Positions 1 to 8,255 of a stretch of 64,000 nt of DNA are shown here, one piece after another. The DNA is taken from NCBI GenBank assembly GCA_001657315.1, contig LYSV01000006.1:1-64000 (forward strand). Direction: 5' to 3'. Source of the DNA: Flammeovirgaceae bacterium BBD 1991-12. Lineage in GTDB: Bacteria > Bacteroidota > Bacteroidia > Cytophagales > Cyclobacteriaceae. Every line of letters begins with the position of its first letter. Position 1 is the first letter of the stretch. The position numbers and the translations under genes were made by a program. The notes beneath the pieces are model-generated. The model saw nothing but the letters and a program-made list of their open reading frames with translations, ran no database searches and had not been told where the DNA came from.

Positions 1-374
1 AAAAAGGAATCGTTAATAAAATTCTCCGTGCTAAAATCTTTGTATTTCAACTGTTTTACCTGATTTTCCTAGAAGAGTAAAGCGGGCTGGAAATATCATC
101 AAAAAAATTATTGTTTTTTCAGAAAAAGGAATGCACGCAATTTTATGAAAATTAAGCACTTACTGTACTTTGAACAGCACGTGGAAGGTTAATAACCATG
201 ATTTTGTCTGGTTAGGAAACCGAAGATTGACACTGCCCACCAGGCTCCTCACAGAGTCCTGTGGATCCGCAGGATTCTACGAATGTGAATGCGAATGTGA
301 CCCCATCGGACTCCGTGAGAAACAGGAGATCAGAAAAATACCAACAATCAAGGTAACAGCAGGGGCAGGTATGC
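1..374. other. non-coding stretch downstream of the sigma factor gene
   Basis: No gene can be supported here. Short open frames exist on both strands (about 170-397 plus, 212-442 minus), but they overlap each other and have no recognisable family. The minus one also runs into the end of the sigma factor gene. The first 160 bases are AT-rich. If this sigma gene follows the usual Bacteroidota arrangement, an anti-sigma (FecR-type) gene could lie further left, outside the window. Confidence 0.4.
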
Positions 375-956
375 CTATCGAGGGACGATCTTCTTAAGCG
401 TGGCAATAGCCTTTGACACCAGGTTATAGGCCGATTCCACACTCAGCCCCATGATCTCGGAGATCTCCTCATAATCATAGTTATCAAAAAAACGGAGATG
501 GATCACTTCCTTTTGCCGGTTGGTAAGTTGCTCAATACTGTGGTGAAGACGTTGCTTGCTTTCTAAAGCAAACTGATGTTGTATCCATTTTTCTTCTATG
601 TTCGGAGCGTGGTCCAGCTGTTGACCCTCATCTTCCTCAAAAGTGATCATCTTATTCTTCTCCCGGGCCTTGTTCACAATACTTCTCTTGAGAGAGATGG
701 TGAGGTATAACCTGATCGTGGTCTTGATGGTTATGTTGGCCTTATACTTCCACAGGTCGACAAAAAGATCATGGATACAATCCTCCACAATATCCGTATC
801 CTGACAGATCCTCAGGCCATAGTAGTACAGGTTATTTACATAGTGATCGTAAAGCCAGGCGAATGCCAGTTTGTTTCCGGACCTCACGTCTTCCCATAAC
901 TCCTGCTCATCGGTTATCTCTTTATTGGCCTCATAATATTTAAGAGAGTGCGGCAT
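375..956 (-). CDS. ECF-type RNA polymerase sigma factor
   Basis: A 193-residue sigma-70 family factor of the short extracytoplasmic-function type. It holds only region 2 (about residues 30-78, with a helix of the FAWLYDHY type and a DLFVDLW segment that would contact core polymerase and the -10 element) and region 4 (about residues 140-190, helix-turn-helix around YEEISEIMGLS). It should direct RNA polymerase to a small set of promoters. It stands alone in the window, with topA upstream on the same strand, and no anti-sigma gene is visible. A 20-bp inverted repeat lies just upstream of the start and may take part in its control. The family call is firm; the regulon is unknown. Confidence 0.9.
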   Translation of the reverse strand: MPHSLKYYEANKEITDEQELWEDVRSGNKLAFAWLYDHYVNNLYYYGLRICQDTDIVEDCIHDLFVDLWKYKANITIKTTIRLYLTISLKRSIVNKAREKNKMITFEEDEGQQLDHAPNIEEKWIQHQFALESKQRLHHSIEQLTNRQKEVIHLRFFDNYDYEEISEIMGLSVESAYNLVSKAIATLKKIVPR

Positions 957-977
957 TCGCGATACGTTTTACACAAG

Positions 978-997
978 AAATGTAAAAATTTACATTT
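978..997 (-). promoter_or_regulatory. inverted repeat upstream of the sigma factor gene
   Basis: Two perfect 9-base arms (AAATGTAAA and TTTACATTT) separated by two bases lie about 21 bases upstream of the sigma factor start codon. The position suits an operator or a 5' untranslated hairpin. No other copy of this motif was seen. The symmetry is read directly from the sequence; the regulatory role is inference. Confidence 0.35.
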
Positions 998-1248
998 CAT
1001 ATTTCAAAGGAAAACCCCCAAAATTTTGCGACCCTGGTTCCGAAAACGATTGAAAAAATGCCGTTTCTAAAATAAATAATATTAAAAATTCATTTATTTA
1101 AGAAAAATAAATTAGCAGTATACTGGCCTTTGAAGCAAGTGTAAAGTTTTCAATATAAAAAACGCCCGGCCCAATAGGGTCATTAGTTCCTTCATGATTT
1201 AAGGTTGCGAGCGTTGGATAGCTGCACATCCCTGCGAAGTGATAGTGC

Positions 1249-3558
1249 TTATTTTTTCCTTCCCCTACCCTTTTTCTCAGGTGCCTTTTCGGCGAGCTCC
1301 AGACATTCCTCCAGCGTAAGCTCTTTAGCGTCCTTCCCTTTGGGGATCTTTACATTCTTCTTTCCCACCTTGATGTACGGTCCGAAACGGCCATTTAAGA
1401 CCTGTACATCCGGGTTTTCCTCAAATATCTTGATGAACTTGTTGGCATCAGCTTCTCTTTTTGCCTTAATGAGCTCTATAGCCCGGTCAGCTGTAATGGT
1501 GTAGGGATCATCCGTTTTAGGGATGGAAACAAATTTATTGTCATGCTTAATGTAGGGGCCAAACCGGCCAATAGCAGCCTGCATGGGTTTGTCTTCAAAT
1601 TCACCTACCTCGCGTGGCAGTTTAAACAGATCCAGTGCTTCTTCAAGTGTTATGTTCTCTATGAACTGCCCCTGCCTGAGGCTGGCAAATCTGGGCTTTT
1701 CCTCCCCGTTTTCCTCCCCAATCTGCACAAGAGGACCAAACCGCCCCAACCGGGCCACTACCTTTTTCCCTGATGCAGGATCCAGCCCCAGTTCCCTGGA
1801 ACTCTGAACAGCGGAGCGTTCCATGTTCTCCGTAGTTTCTACTTTGGAATGGAAGTCACCGTAAAAATCCTCGATCATTTTATCCCACGGTTTTTGCCCC
1901 TGGGCTATCTCATCAAACTCTTTTTCTACCTCCGCTGTAAAACCATAATTCGTTACATTGGGAAAATTGTCCACCAAAAAGTCATTGACCACCATGGCTA
2001 TGTTCGTAGGGAACAATTTATTCTTCTCTGTGCCAGTGATCTCTGTCAGCGTGTCCTTATTGATCTCTCCATTACGCAGGGTAAGCAGCTTGTATTCCCG
2101 CTCTTTTCCTTCCCTGAATTCCTTGACCACATAGTTCCTTTTCTGAATGGTAGAGATGGTCGGAGCATAGGTAGAAGGTCTGCCAATACCCATTTCCTCC
2201 AACTGCTTGACCAGACTCGCCTCGGTATACCTTGCCGGAGGCCTTGAAAAACCCTGTCTGGCCTTCATTTCCTTCAGATCCAGTATCTGCCCGATCTCCA
2301 AAGGAGGGAGCATACCCTTTTGCTCCTGCTCATCCTCATCATCTGTAGACTCCAGGTACACAGAAAGGAAACCATCAAACTTTATCACCTCACCGGTAGC
2401 AGTGAGCCGCTGATCCACAGTAGAAATTGCGATGTGTGCTGTCGTTTTCTCGATCTGAGCGTCCGCCATCTGACTCGCTATGGCTCTTTTCCATATGAGC
2501 TCGTACAGCCTCAACCCGTTCCTGTCAGCAGCAGGCTCGGTAACCGCAAAATTGGTAGGGCGTATGGCCTCATGAGCCTCCTGCGCTGATGTTGATTTTG
2601 TTTTGTAATGTCTTGTTTTCACATACTGCTCTCCATATCCGCTCCTGATCTGAGCCACGGCACCATTTACCGCCTCTTCCGAAAGGTTAACAGAGTCTGT
2701 ACGCATATAGGATATAATACCCGCCTCGTATAATTTCTGGGCCACCGTCATCGTCTGGGAAACTGAGAAACCCAGCTTCCTGCTGGCTTCCTGCTGCAGT
2801 GTAGAGGTAGTGAATGGCGGCGCCGGCGACTTTTTGGAAGGTTTCTTCTGCAGATCTTCAATGGAAAATTCCGCTCCGTTACATGCTGTCAGAAAGGCGA
2901 GGGCCTCTTCTTCCGTATCAAATCTTTTAGGTAATTCGGCCTGTAGTTCCTTTTTATTGCCCAGATCAAACACGGCTGTCACCTTATAGGATGACTTTGC
3001 CTCAAACTTGTCGATCTGTCTTTCCCGCTCTACTACCAATCGTACAGCCACAGATTGCACCCGGCCTGCCGAAAGCCCTGTCTTGATCTTTTTCCACAGA
3101 ATTGGAGAAAGCTCAAAGCCCACCAGCCGGTCCAGCACCCTTCGTGCCTGCTGTGCATTTACAAGATCCAGATCTATTCCTCTGGGGCTCCTGATGGCAT
3201 TTTCAATGGCGTTTTTAGTGATCTCCCGAAATACGATCCTTCTGGTCTTGACATCGTCAAGGTCCAGCGCCTCTTTCAGGTGCCATGAGATGGCCTCTCC
3301 CTCACGGTCATCATCACTGGCCAGATAGATCGTTTCCGATTCACCTACCAGCTTTTTCAGCTCCTTGATCACACTCTTTTTGTCGGCACTGATCTCATAG
3401 GTCGGCTTGAAACCATTCTCTTTGTCTATCGCCTTGTCTCCCTTGGGGAGGTCCCGTACATGACCATAGCTGGATGTCACCTTATAGTCTTTTCCCAGGT
3501 AGCCCTCTATGGTTTTTGCCTTTGCCGGCGACTCCACTATCACTAAGTTTTTTGCCAT
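1249..3558 (-). CDS. topA: DNA topoisomerase I (type IA)
   Basis: A 769-residue type IA topoisomerase that relaxes negatively supercoiled DNA through a 5'-phosphotyrosine intermediate. The N-terminus (KNLVIVESPAKAKTIEGYLG) starts the TOPRIM domain, which carries the metal-binding DDDREGE motif near residue 115. The catalytic tyrosine is Y284, in the motif ISYMRTDS. The C-terminal third has no four-cysteine zinc fingers. Instead it has about four short repeats with the core GRFGP(Y/L), the C-terminal repeat type known from this family. It ends in a lysine-rich tail. The gene is monocistronic as far as can be seen, with an AT-rich gap of about 140 bases to the divergent phosphatase gene. Start and length fit the family. 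Confidence 0.97.
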   Translation of the reverse strand: MAKNLVIVESPAKAKTIEGYLGKDYKVTSSYGHVRDLPKGDKAIDKENGFKPTYEISADKKSVIKELKKLVGESETIYLASDDDREGEAISWHLKEALDLDDVKTRRIVFREITKNAIENAIRSPRGIDLDLVNAQQARRVLDRLVGFELSPILWKKIKTGLSAGRVQSVAVRLVVERERQIDKFEAKSSYKVTAVFDLGNKKELQAELPKRFDTEEEALAFLTACNGAEFSIEDLQKKPSKKSPAPPFTTSTLQQEASRKLGFSVSQTMTVAQKLYEAGIISYMRTDSVNLSEEAVNGAVAQIRSGYGEQYVKTRHYKTKSTSAQEAHEAIRPTNFAVTEPAADRNGLRLYELIWKRAIASQMADAQIEKTTAHIAISTVDQRLTATGEVIKFDGFLSVYLESTDDEDEQEQKGMLPPLEIGQILDLKEMKARQGFSRPPARYTEASLVKQLEEMGIGRPSTYAPTISTIQKRNYVVKEFREGKEREYKLLTLRNGEINKDTLTEITGTEKNKLFPTNIAMVVNDFLVDNFPNVTNYGFTAEVEKEFDEIAQGQKPWDKMIEDFYGDFHSKVETTENMERSAVQSSRELGLDPASGKKVVARLGRFGPLVQIGEENGEEKPRFASLRQGQFIENITLEEALDLFKLPREVGEFEDKPMQAAIGRFGPYIKHDNKFVSIPKTDDPYTITADRAIELIKAKREADANKFIKIFEENPDVQVLNGRFGPYIKVGKKNVKIPKGKDAKELTLEECLELAEKAPEKKGRGRKK

Positions 3559-3700
3559 TATTCTGGATTAATCTCTCGGAAAAATTCAAATATCAAGAAA
3601 AATTTTAAAAACAAAATTATTCATCGACCTGAAATAATCTTTATACATTGCTTACTTTAACATGTACTTTGATAGATAACAAAGACAACTTTTGATAGTT

Positions 3701-4201
3701 ATGGCCAAAACGCTATTCCTTCTCAGGCATGCCAGATCGATGGATAAGCAGTCTGACGAACAGGATACAGACCGGGAGCTGAATCCCATAGGGCTTCAGA
3801 ATTCCACCCGCATGGGTATTAACTTCAGCAGGAACAACGTTCATTTCGATATCATCATTACCAGTCCGGCGCTCCGGGCAAGGACTACAGCTTCACTGAT
3901 TGCAGAGCAAATACGATACGATACTGGCAGGATCCATGAAAACGCAGAGATCTATGAAGCATCTATACGTACGCTACTCAAGGTGGTAAACCAGTTAAAG
4001 AACGAATGGGATTCTGTCCTGATCGTAGGACACAATCCTTCCGTGACTTACCTGGCAGAGTATCTTACCAAGGCGGAGATAGGGAATATGACCACCTGTG
4101 GAGTGGCACGGATTGAATTCACAACAGATTCATGGGCAGAGGTATCCGAAGGCACCGGCAATCTGGTGAGTTATGAGTATCCCGACCTGTTGAACTTCTG
4201 A
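3701..4201 (+). CDS. SixA-like histidine phosphatase family protein
   Basis: A protein of about 166 residues of the histidine phosphatase (phosphoglycerate mutase-like) superfamily, SixA branch. The N-terminal LFLLRHARS carries the RHG-type motif (R9, H10) whose histidine takes the phosphate. The second conserved histidine is in VLIVGHNPSV. SixA of E. coli acts on phosphohistidine in phosphotransfer proteins, but the substrate here is unknown. I start it at ATG 3701, since this gives the family's usual beginning; an in-frame TTG at 3692 would add three residues. No partner gene lies nearby. Confidence 0.88.
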   Translation: MAKTLFLLRHARSMDKQSDEQDTDRELNPIGLQNSTRMGINFSRNNVHFDIIITSPALRARTTASLIAEQIRYDTGRIHENAEIYEASIRTLLKVVNQLKNEWDSVLIVGHNPSVTYLAEYLTKAEIGNMTTCGVARIEFTTDSWAEVSEGTGNLVSYEYPDLLNF

Positions 4202-4305
4202 GGCTGAGCTGAGTCCCATCTTCCACAAACAAAAAAGCCAGCTGATATTAATCACATGGATTTGCTCCTCCCCTCTTACCATTTTTTGCTTGATTTGCAG
4301 GCATT

Positions 4306-5373
4306 ATGACCACGAGGCAAGATATTATCAACAGCTTTGATCCCAACGGTCCCGGGCTCCCAGGTAAAATATTCGGATTACCTTTTAATCAGGAAAATGC
4401 CGAACTCATAATCATACCCGTACCATGGGAGGTGACGGTATCCTACCATGCGGGTACAGCCGAGGGTCCTGAGGCAGTACTTAACGCCTCAATTCAGGTG
4501 GATCTTTTCCTGAAAGACCTTCCCGGAGCCTGGAAAATGGGTATATACATGCTGCCTGTTCAGGAAGATCTACTGGCTGAAAACTATAAATACAGAGACC
4601 TTGCCCGCAAATACATCGACTGGCTGGAACAAAATGAAGAAGAATGGATCTCCAACGAGTTAAAGGTAATCCCCCGAGAGATCGATGAAGTGTGTGAAAA
4701 GCTGAACATCTATGTCCGGTCGCAGGCCCTGAAATTTATAAAACAGGGAAAAATGGTGGGTCTGTTGGGTGGTGACCATAGTACACCTTTGGGATTGATA
4801 AAGGCAGTGGCAGAAACCTACGGAAGTGTGGGCATACTCCAGATAGACGCTCACGCAGACCTCCGAAGATCCTATGAAGATTTTAAATACTCCCATGCCT
4901 CCATCATGTACAACGCTATGCATGTAAAGGGTATAAGCAACCTCGTGCAGGTGGGTATACGGGACTTTTGCGAAGAGGAGATGCAATTTATTGAAAGCTC
5001 CGGTGGCATCATCAAAACCTTTTTTGACAGCGATCTTAAATCGGCCCTGTATGAGGGAGAAAGCTGGTCATCCCTTTGTCAGAAAATTGTTAGCCAACTT
5101 CCTGAAAAGGTTTACCTGAGCATAGACATTGACGGGCTGGATCCCAAACTCTGCCCTAATACAGGCACTCCCGTACCGGGAGGTCTCGAATTTGATGAGA
5201 TGGTCTATCTGATCAAAACGATAGTGAAAGCCCAAAAGGTGATCGTGGGTTTTGACATCAATGAGGTGGCGCCTGGCGATGATGAGTGGGATGCCAATGT
5301 GGGTGCGCGGCTCCTCTACATAGTTGGCAGTCTCATGGGAGCATCACAGGGGAAGATCCGGTTTAATGTTTGA
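4306..5373 (+). CDS. arginase/agmatinase/formimidoylglutamase family hydrolase
   Basis: A 355-residue ureohydrolase-fold enzyme. The manganese-binding motifs are in order: GGDHS (about residue 154), DAHAD (about 181) and the SIDIDGLDP block (about 275). These enzymes hydrolyse guanidino or formimidoyl groups. The form with a long N-terminal section, as here, is common in Bacteroidota and usually called agmatinase-family; the true substrate cannot be told from sequence. The last codons and the stop lie inside a short tandem repeat that continues into the intergenic DNA, so the C-terminal end may have been altered by the repeat. It appears to be transcribed alone. Confidence 0.9.
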   Translation: MTTRQDIINSFDPNGPGLPGKIFGLPFNQENAELIIIPVPWEVTVSYHAGTAEGPEAVLNASIQVDLFLKDLPGAWKMGIYMLPVQEDLLAENYKYRDLARKYIDWLEQNEEEWISNELKVIPREIDEVCEKLNIYVRSQALKFIKQGKMVGLLGGDHSTPLGLIKAVAETYGSVGILQIDAHADLRRSYEDFKYSHASIMYNAMHVKGISNLVQVGIRDFCEEEMQFIESSGGIIKTFFDSDLKSALYEGESWSSLCQKIVSQLPEKVYLSIDIDGLDPKLCPNTGTPVPGGLEFDEMVYLIKTIVKAQKVIVGFDINEVAPGDDEWDANVGARLLYIVGSLMGASQGKIRFNV

Positions 5374-5466
5374 AGTTTAATATTTGAAGTTTAATGTTTG
5401 AAGTTTGAAGTTTGAAGTTTGAAGTTCCGGGGTCAACGTTGAATTTTAAGCTTTGAACTTTGAACT
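5361..5466 (+). repeat. degenerate tandem repeat of a 7-9 base word
   Basis: The words GTTTAATGTTTGAA and GAAGTTT recur head to tail about eight times. A block of the opposite sense (CTTTGAACTTTGAAC) then follows, which could fold back on the first. The repeat starts before the stop codon of the arginase-family gene and supplies that stop. It is one of several ragged word-repeats found between genes in this window. Confidence 0.7.
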
Positions 5467-5544
5467 ACATTGATGTGCCGATTACATTAAATCTTCAGAT
5501 ATCCGCAACATTTATTTCTATATTAGCAGCTTACATCTTAAACT

Positions 5545-7230
5545 ATGAGATATCTGGAAGGCCTGATCGTAGACTTTGCGAACTGGATCTGGGGAACACC
5601 TCTTTTAATACTTTTGATGGGCGGAGGGTTGTTTTTTGTGATATATTCCCGTCTTATACCCTATAAACATTTCTTCCATGCTATAAACGTACTCAGAGGA
5701 AAGTATGACGATCCGGAGGAAAAAGGCCAGATCAATCATTATCAGGCGCTTTCAACTCAGCTGGCTTCCACCGTAGGTATGGGTAACATCAGTGGAGTAG
5801 CAGTGGCCATCGTCACCGGGGGACCGGGAGCTATCTTCTGGATGTGGGTGAGCGCCCTGGTTGGGATCGCCACAAAATACTTCACCTGCACACTTTCCAT
5901 TATGTACCGGTCCGATACGGGCGGCGGCAAGACCTATGGAGGTCCCATGTACGTGATAAGGCATGGGCTTCACAAAAACTGGAAACCTCTCGCCTACCTG
6001 TTCTGCATCGCAGGTACTATAGGCTGTCTTCCCATATTCCAGGTCAATCAACTGACGCAGGTGGTGCGTGATGTACTGCTCATTCCTAATAACCTGTCGG
6101 TCTCCCGGTTTGCATTCCTTGGCGCTGAAATAAGAGCCTCGGACCTCTATACCGGGCTTGTTCTTACGCTCATCGTATCCATAGTGATCTTTGGTGGGTT
6201 GAAAAGGATAGCTAAAGTAGCCAGTCAGACAGTACCTGTGATGGTGGTGATCTACTTCATAGTAGTTACGCTCATCCTGATCCTGAATATCACCGCAATA
6301 CCGGCTATGCTAAAGCTGATCGTTACCGATGCATTTACAGGAAAAGCCGTACTTGGTGGCTCGCTGGGAGCAATCATCATCGCAGGAGCACGAAGAGCCG
6401 CATTTTCCAATGAAGCCGGAATAGGAACGGCCCCAATTGCCCACGGGGCAGCCAAAACGGACGAGCCGGTGCGGGAAGGGCTGGTAGCCATGCTGGGTCC
6501 GTTCGTAGATACCATCGTTGTATGTACCCTTACCGCACTCACTATCATCTCCACCGGTCAGTGGGAGAAAAACATCAGTACCGAAAGGCAGCCGCGGATC
6601 GTTCTAAACTACAAACTGGATAACGGTGTGCAACGGCTGGAGGTACAGGCGCTGGAACAGGAGGAAGGCCAGGAGCTTACCACTCAAACGACCGGTCAGC
6701 CGCTTCCCCATGACATACAGCAGGACGGCGACAGTATATTGCTCAGCATTCCGGGCATTCGCTCAGGGGATAGCCTGAGCATAACCACGCTCAATCTGAT
6801 TGGCAACATCCCCATCACATTATCTGAGGCAAAAAGCAATGGCACTGTACAGGTCACCATCCGTGAAAACCAAAGCCAGGGCGTTACATTGACTGCAAGA
6901 GCTTTTGAAACAGCATTCCCCGGGTTTGGCAGCTATCTTTTGCTCATGTGCATATTCTTCTTTGCTGTTACATCGCTGTTCAGCTATTCATGGTATGGCA
7001 GCCGCTGTCTTGGCTTCATGATCGGTGAAAGTCGCGCCCACTATTATAATTACTTTTATGTGGCCACCATAGTCATCGGAGCTACCTCTTCATTGGCGGC
7101 CATTATCAGCCTGATTGACGGCGCCTTTGCAGTAATGAGCATCCCTACGATGATCTCTGCCATTCTCCTCGCTCCAAAGGTCAGTAAGGCCAGCACCGAT
7201 TACTTTTCCGGCTTAAAACAGATCAAATAG
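5545..7230 (+). CDS. alanine:sodium symporter (AGCS family) with an inserted hydrophilic domain
   Basis: A 561-residue membrane protein of the AGCS (alanine/glycine:cation symporter) family, which imports small neutral amino acids with sodium. The family hallmarks are STVGMGNISGVAVAI (near residue 75), the GGPMYVI segment and the FSNEAGIGTAPIAHG motif (near residue 290). About 110 residues (roughly 338-448) break the usual helix pattern. This stretch is hydrophilic, rich in Q, T, S and G, and looks beta-rich. After it the normal family sequence resumes at ARAFETAFPGFG. Most family members have only a short loop here. The insert probably sits outside the membrane, but its function is unknown. 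Downstream genes are on the same strand with a 59-base gap. Confidence 0.9.
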   Translation: MRYLEGLIVDFANWIWGTPLLILLMGGGLFFVIYSRLIPYKHFFHAINVLRGKYDDPEEKGQINHYQALSTQLASTVGMGNISGVAVAIVTGGPGAIFWMWVSALVGIATKYFTCTLSIMYRSDTGGGKTYGGPMYVIRHGLHKNWKPLAYLFCIAGTIGCLPIFQVNQLTQVVRDVLLIPNNLSVSRFAFLGAEIRASDLYTGLVLTLIVSIVIFGGLKRIAKVASQTVPVMVVIYFIVVTLILILNITAIPAMLKLIVTDAFTGKAVLGGSLGAIIIAGARRAAFSNEAGIGTAPIAHGAAKTDEPVREGLVAMLGPFVDTIVVCTLTALTIISTGQWEKNISTERQPRIVLNYKLDNGVQRLEVQALEQEEGQELTTQTTGQPLPHDIQQDGDSILLSIPGIRSGDSLSITTLNLIGNIPITLSEAKSNGTVQVTIRENQSQGVTLTARAFETAFPGFGSYLLLMCIFFFAVTSLFSYSWYGSRCLGFMIGESRAHYYNYFYVATIVIGATSSLAAIISLIDGAFAVMSIPTMISAILLAPKVSKASTDYFSGLKQIK

Positions 7231-7289
7231 TATCTATGATTTTCAGGAAGTTAAAATCATAATTTTTTATAAATTCGGGATGTTTTAAA

Positions 7290-8255
7290 ATGATGAGCAA
7301 ATTTTTTTACCTTTTTTCAGTCCTTTCATTTTTTATGATCACACAGACCTTCAGTCAAGGCTGCAGTGATGCGGGCTTCTGTACCATGGGAGCCATGCGG
7401 CCCAGTCAGGTCTATACGAAAAAGATCAATTTCAGGCTTCGTGAACTTGAACTGAACTATTATTCAGGATCAACAAAGCTAACTCCTACCATCAACGCCG
7501 CCACTGTGGATTTCAATTTCGGCATTAACGATAACATGTCCATGCAGGTAAAGCTACCCTACATGTGGATCGATGGTAATCTGGGCAGGACTTCCGGACT
7601 TGGGGATATTTCACTGAGTTTCACACGTAATATCTACACCACAGAAAACTATCATATCAATGCTACACTCGGAGGAAAGATACCCACCAACCGGTCAGAC
7701 ATAAAAGAGGGGGCCAATACTGATCACACCACGACAGGTGAAGAAGCTGTTTTACCCATGTACTACCAGACGAGTCTTGGCAGCTATGACATCGTGGCGG
7801 GAGGGGCTTTTATCAGCAGAAACTGGATGTTTGCCGCTGGAGTACAGATTGCCCTGAACGAGAATGAAAACACATTTGCAACTGATGATTGGGATGAATA
7901 CCCCGACCCCCATTATTTGAACAGTCACGATCTCGCCACCAATCTGAAAAGAGGTACCGATATTATGATCCGTGCTGAAAGAGCCTTTCATTTTTCCAAA
8001 TGGGACATACGATTGGGCATTTTGCCAATATGGAGGATCACCCGTGATGAAATTGAATCAGCCAGTGGAGAAAGGATCAAACCGGACAATACTACGGGAC
8101 TGGCTCTGACGGCCCTGGGCAATGTTGCATATCACTTCAGTACAACCCATAGTATCAAATTTCTCTATGGATTCAAAATTACGGATCGTGATATCAATCC
8201 CGATGGCCTCACCCGGGATGATGTGGTTTCACTGGCTTATGTTGTCCGATTCTGA
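7290..8255 (+). CDS. putative outer-membrane beta-barrel protein
   Basis: A 321-residue exported protein. Residues 1-22 form a signal peptide (hydrophobic core FYLFSVLSFFMITQ, cleavage near FSQG). The mature part alternates short amphipathic strands and turns and ends in an aromatic residue (VVRF), as outer-membrane barrels do. The sequence resembles the broad group of putative transporters/MetA-pathway barrel proteins. Two cysteines near the start of the mature chain may pair. Its stop codon overlaps the start of the TPR-CHAT gene by one base, so the two are probably translated together and may work together in the envelope. No substrate can be named. Confidence 0.65.
   Translation: MMSKFFYLFSVLSFFMITQTFSQGCSDAGFCTMGAMRPSQVYTKKINFRLRELELNYYSGSTKLTPTINAATVDFNFGINDNMSMQVKLPYMWIDGNLGRTSGLGDISLSFTRNIYTTENYHINATLGGKIPTNRSDIKEGANTDHTTTGEEAVLPMYYQTSLGSYDIVAGGAFISRNWMFAAGVQIALNENENTFATDDWDEYPDPHYLNSHDLATNLKRGTDIMIRAERAFHFSKWDIRLGILPIWRITRDEIESASGERIKPDNTTGLALTALGNVAYHFSTTHSIKFLYGFKITDRDINPDGLTRDDVVSLAYVVRF

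Noticed and set aside
170-442. Short open frames on both strands downstream of the sigma factor
   Set aside because: They overlap each other, have no family or clear start and their residue patterns are not coding-like.
1205-1504. Plus-strand frame opposite topA
   Set aside because: It lies antisense to a well-supported gene and has no family; it mirrors the codon pattern of topA.
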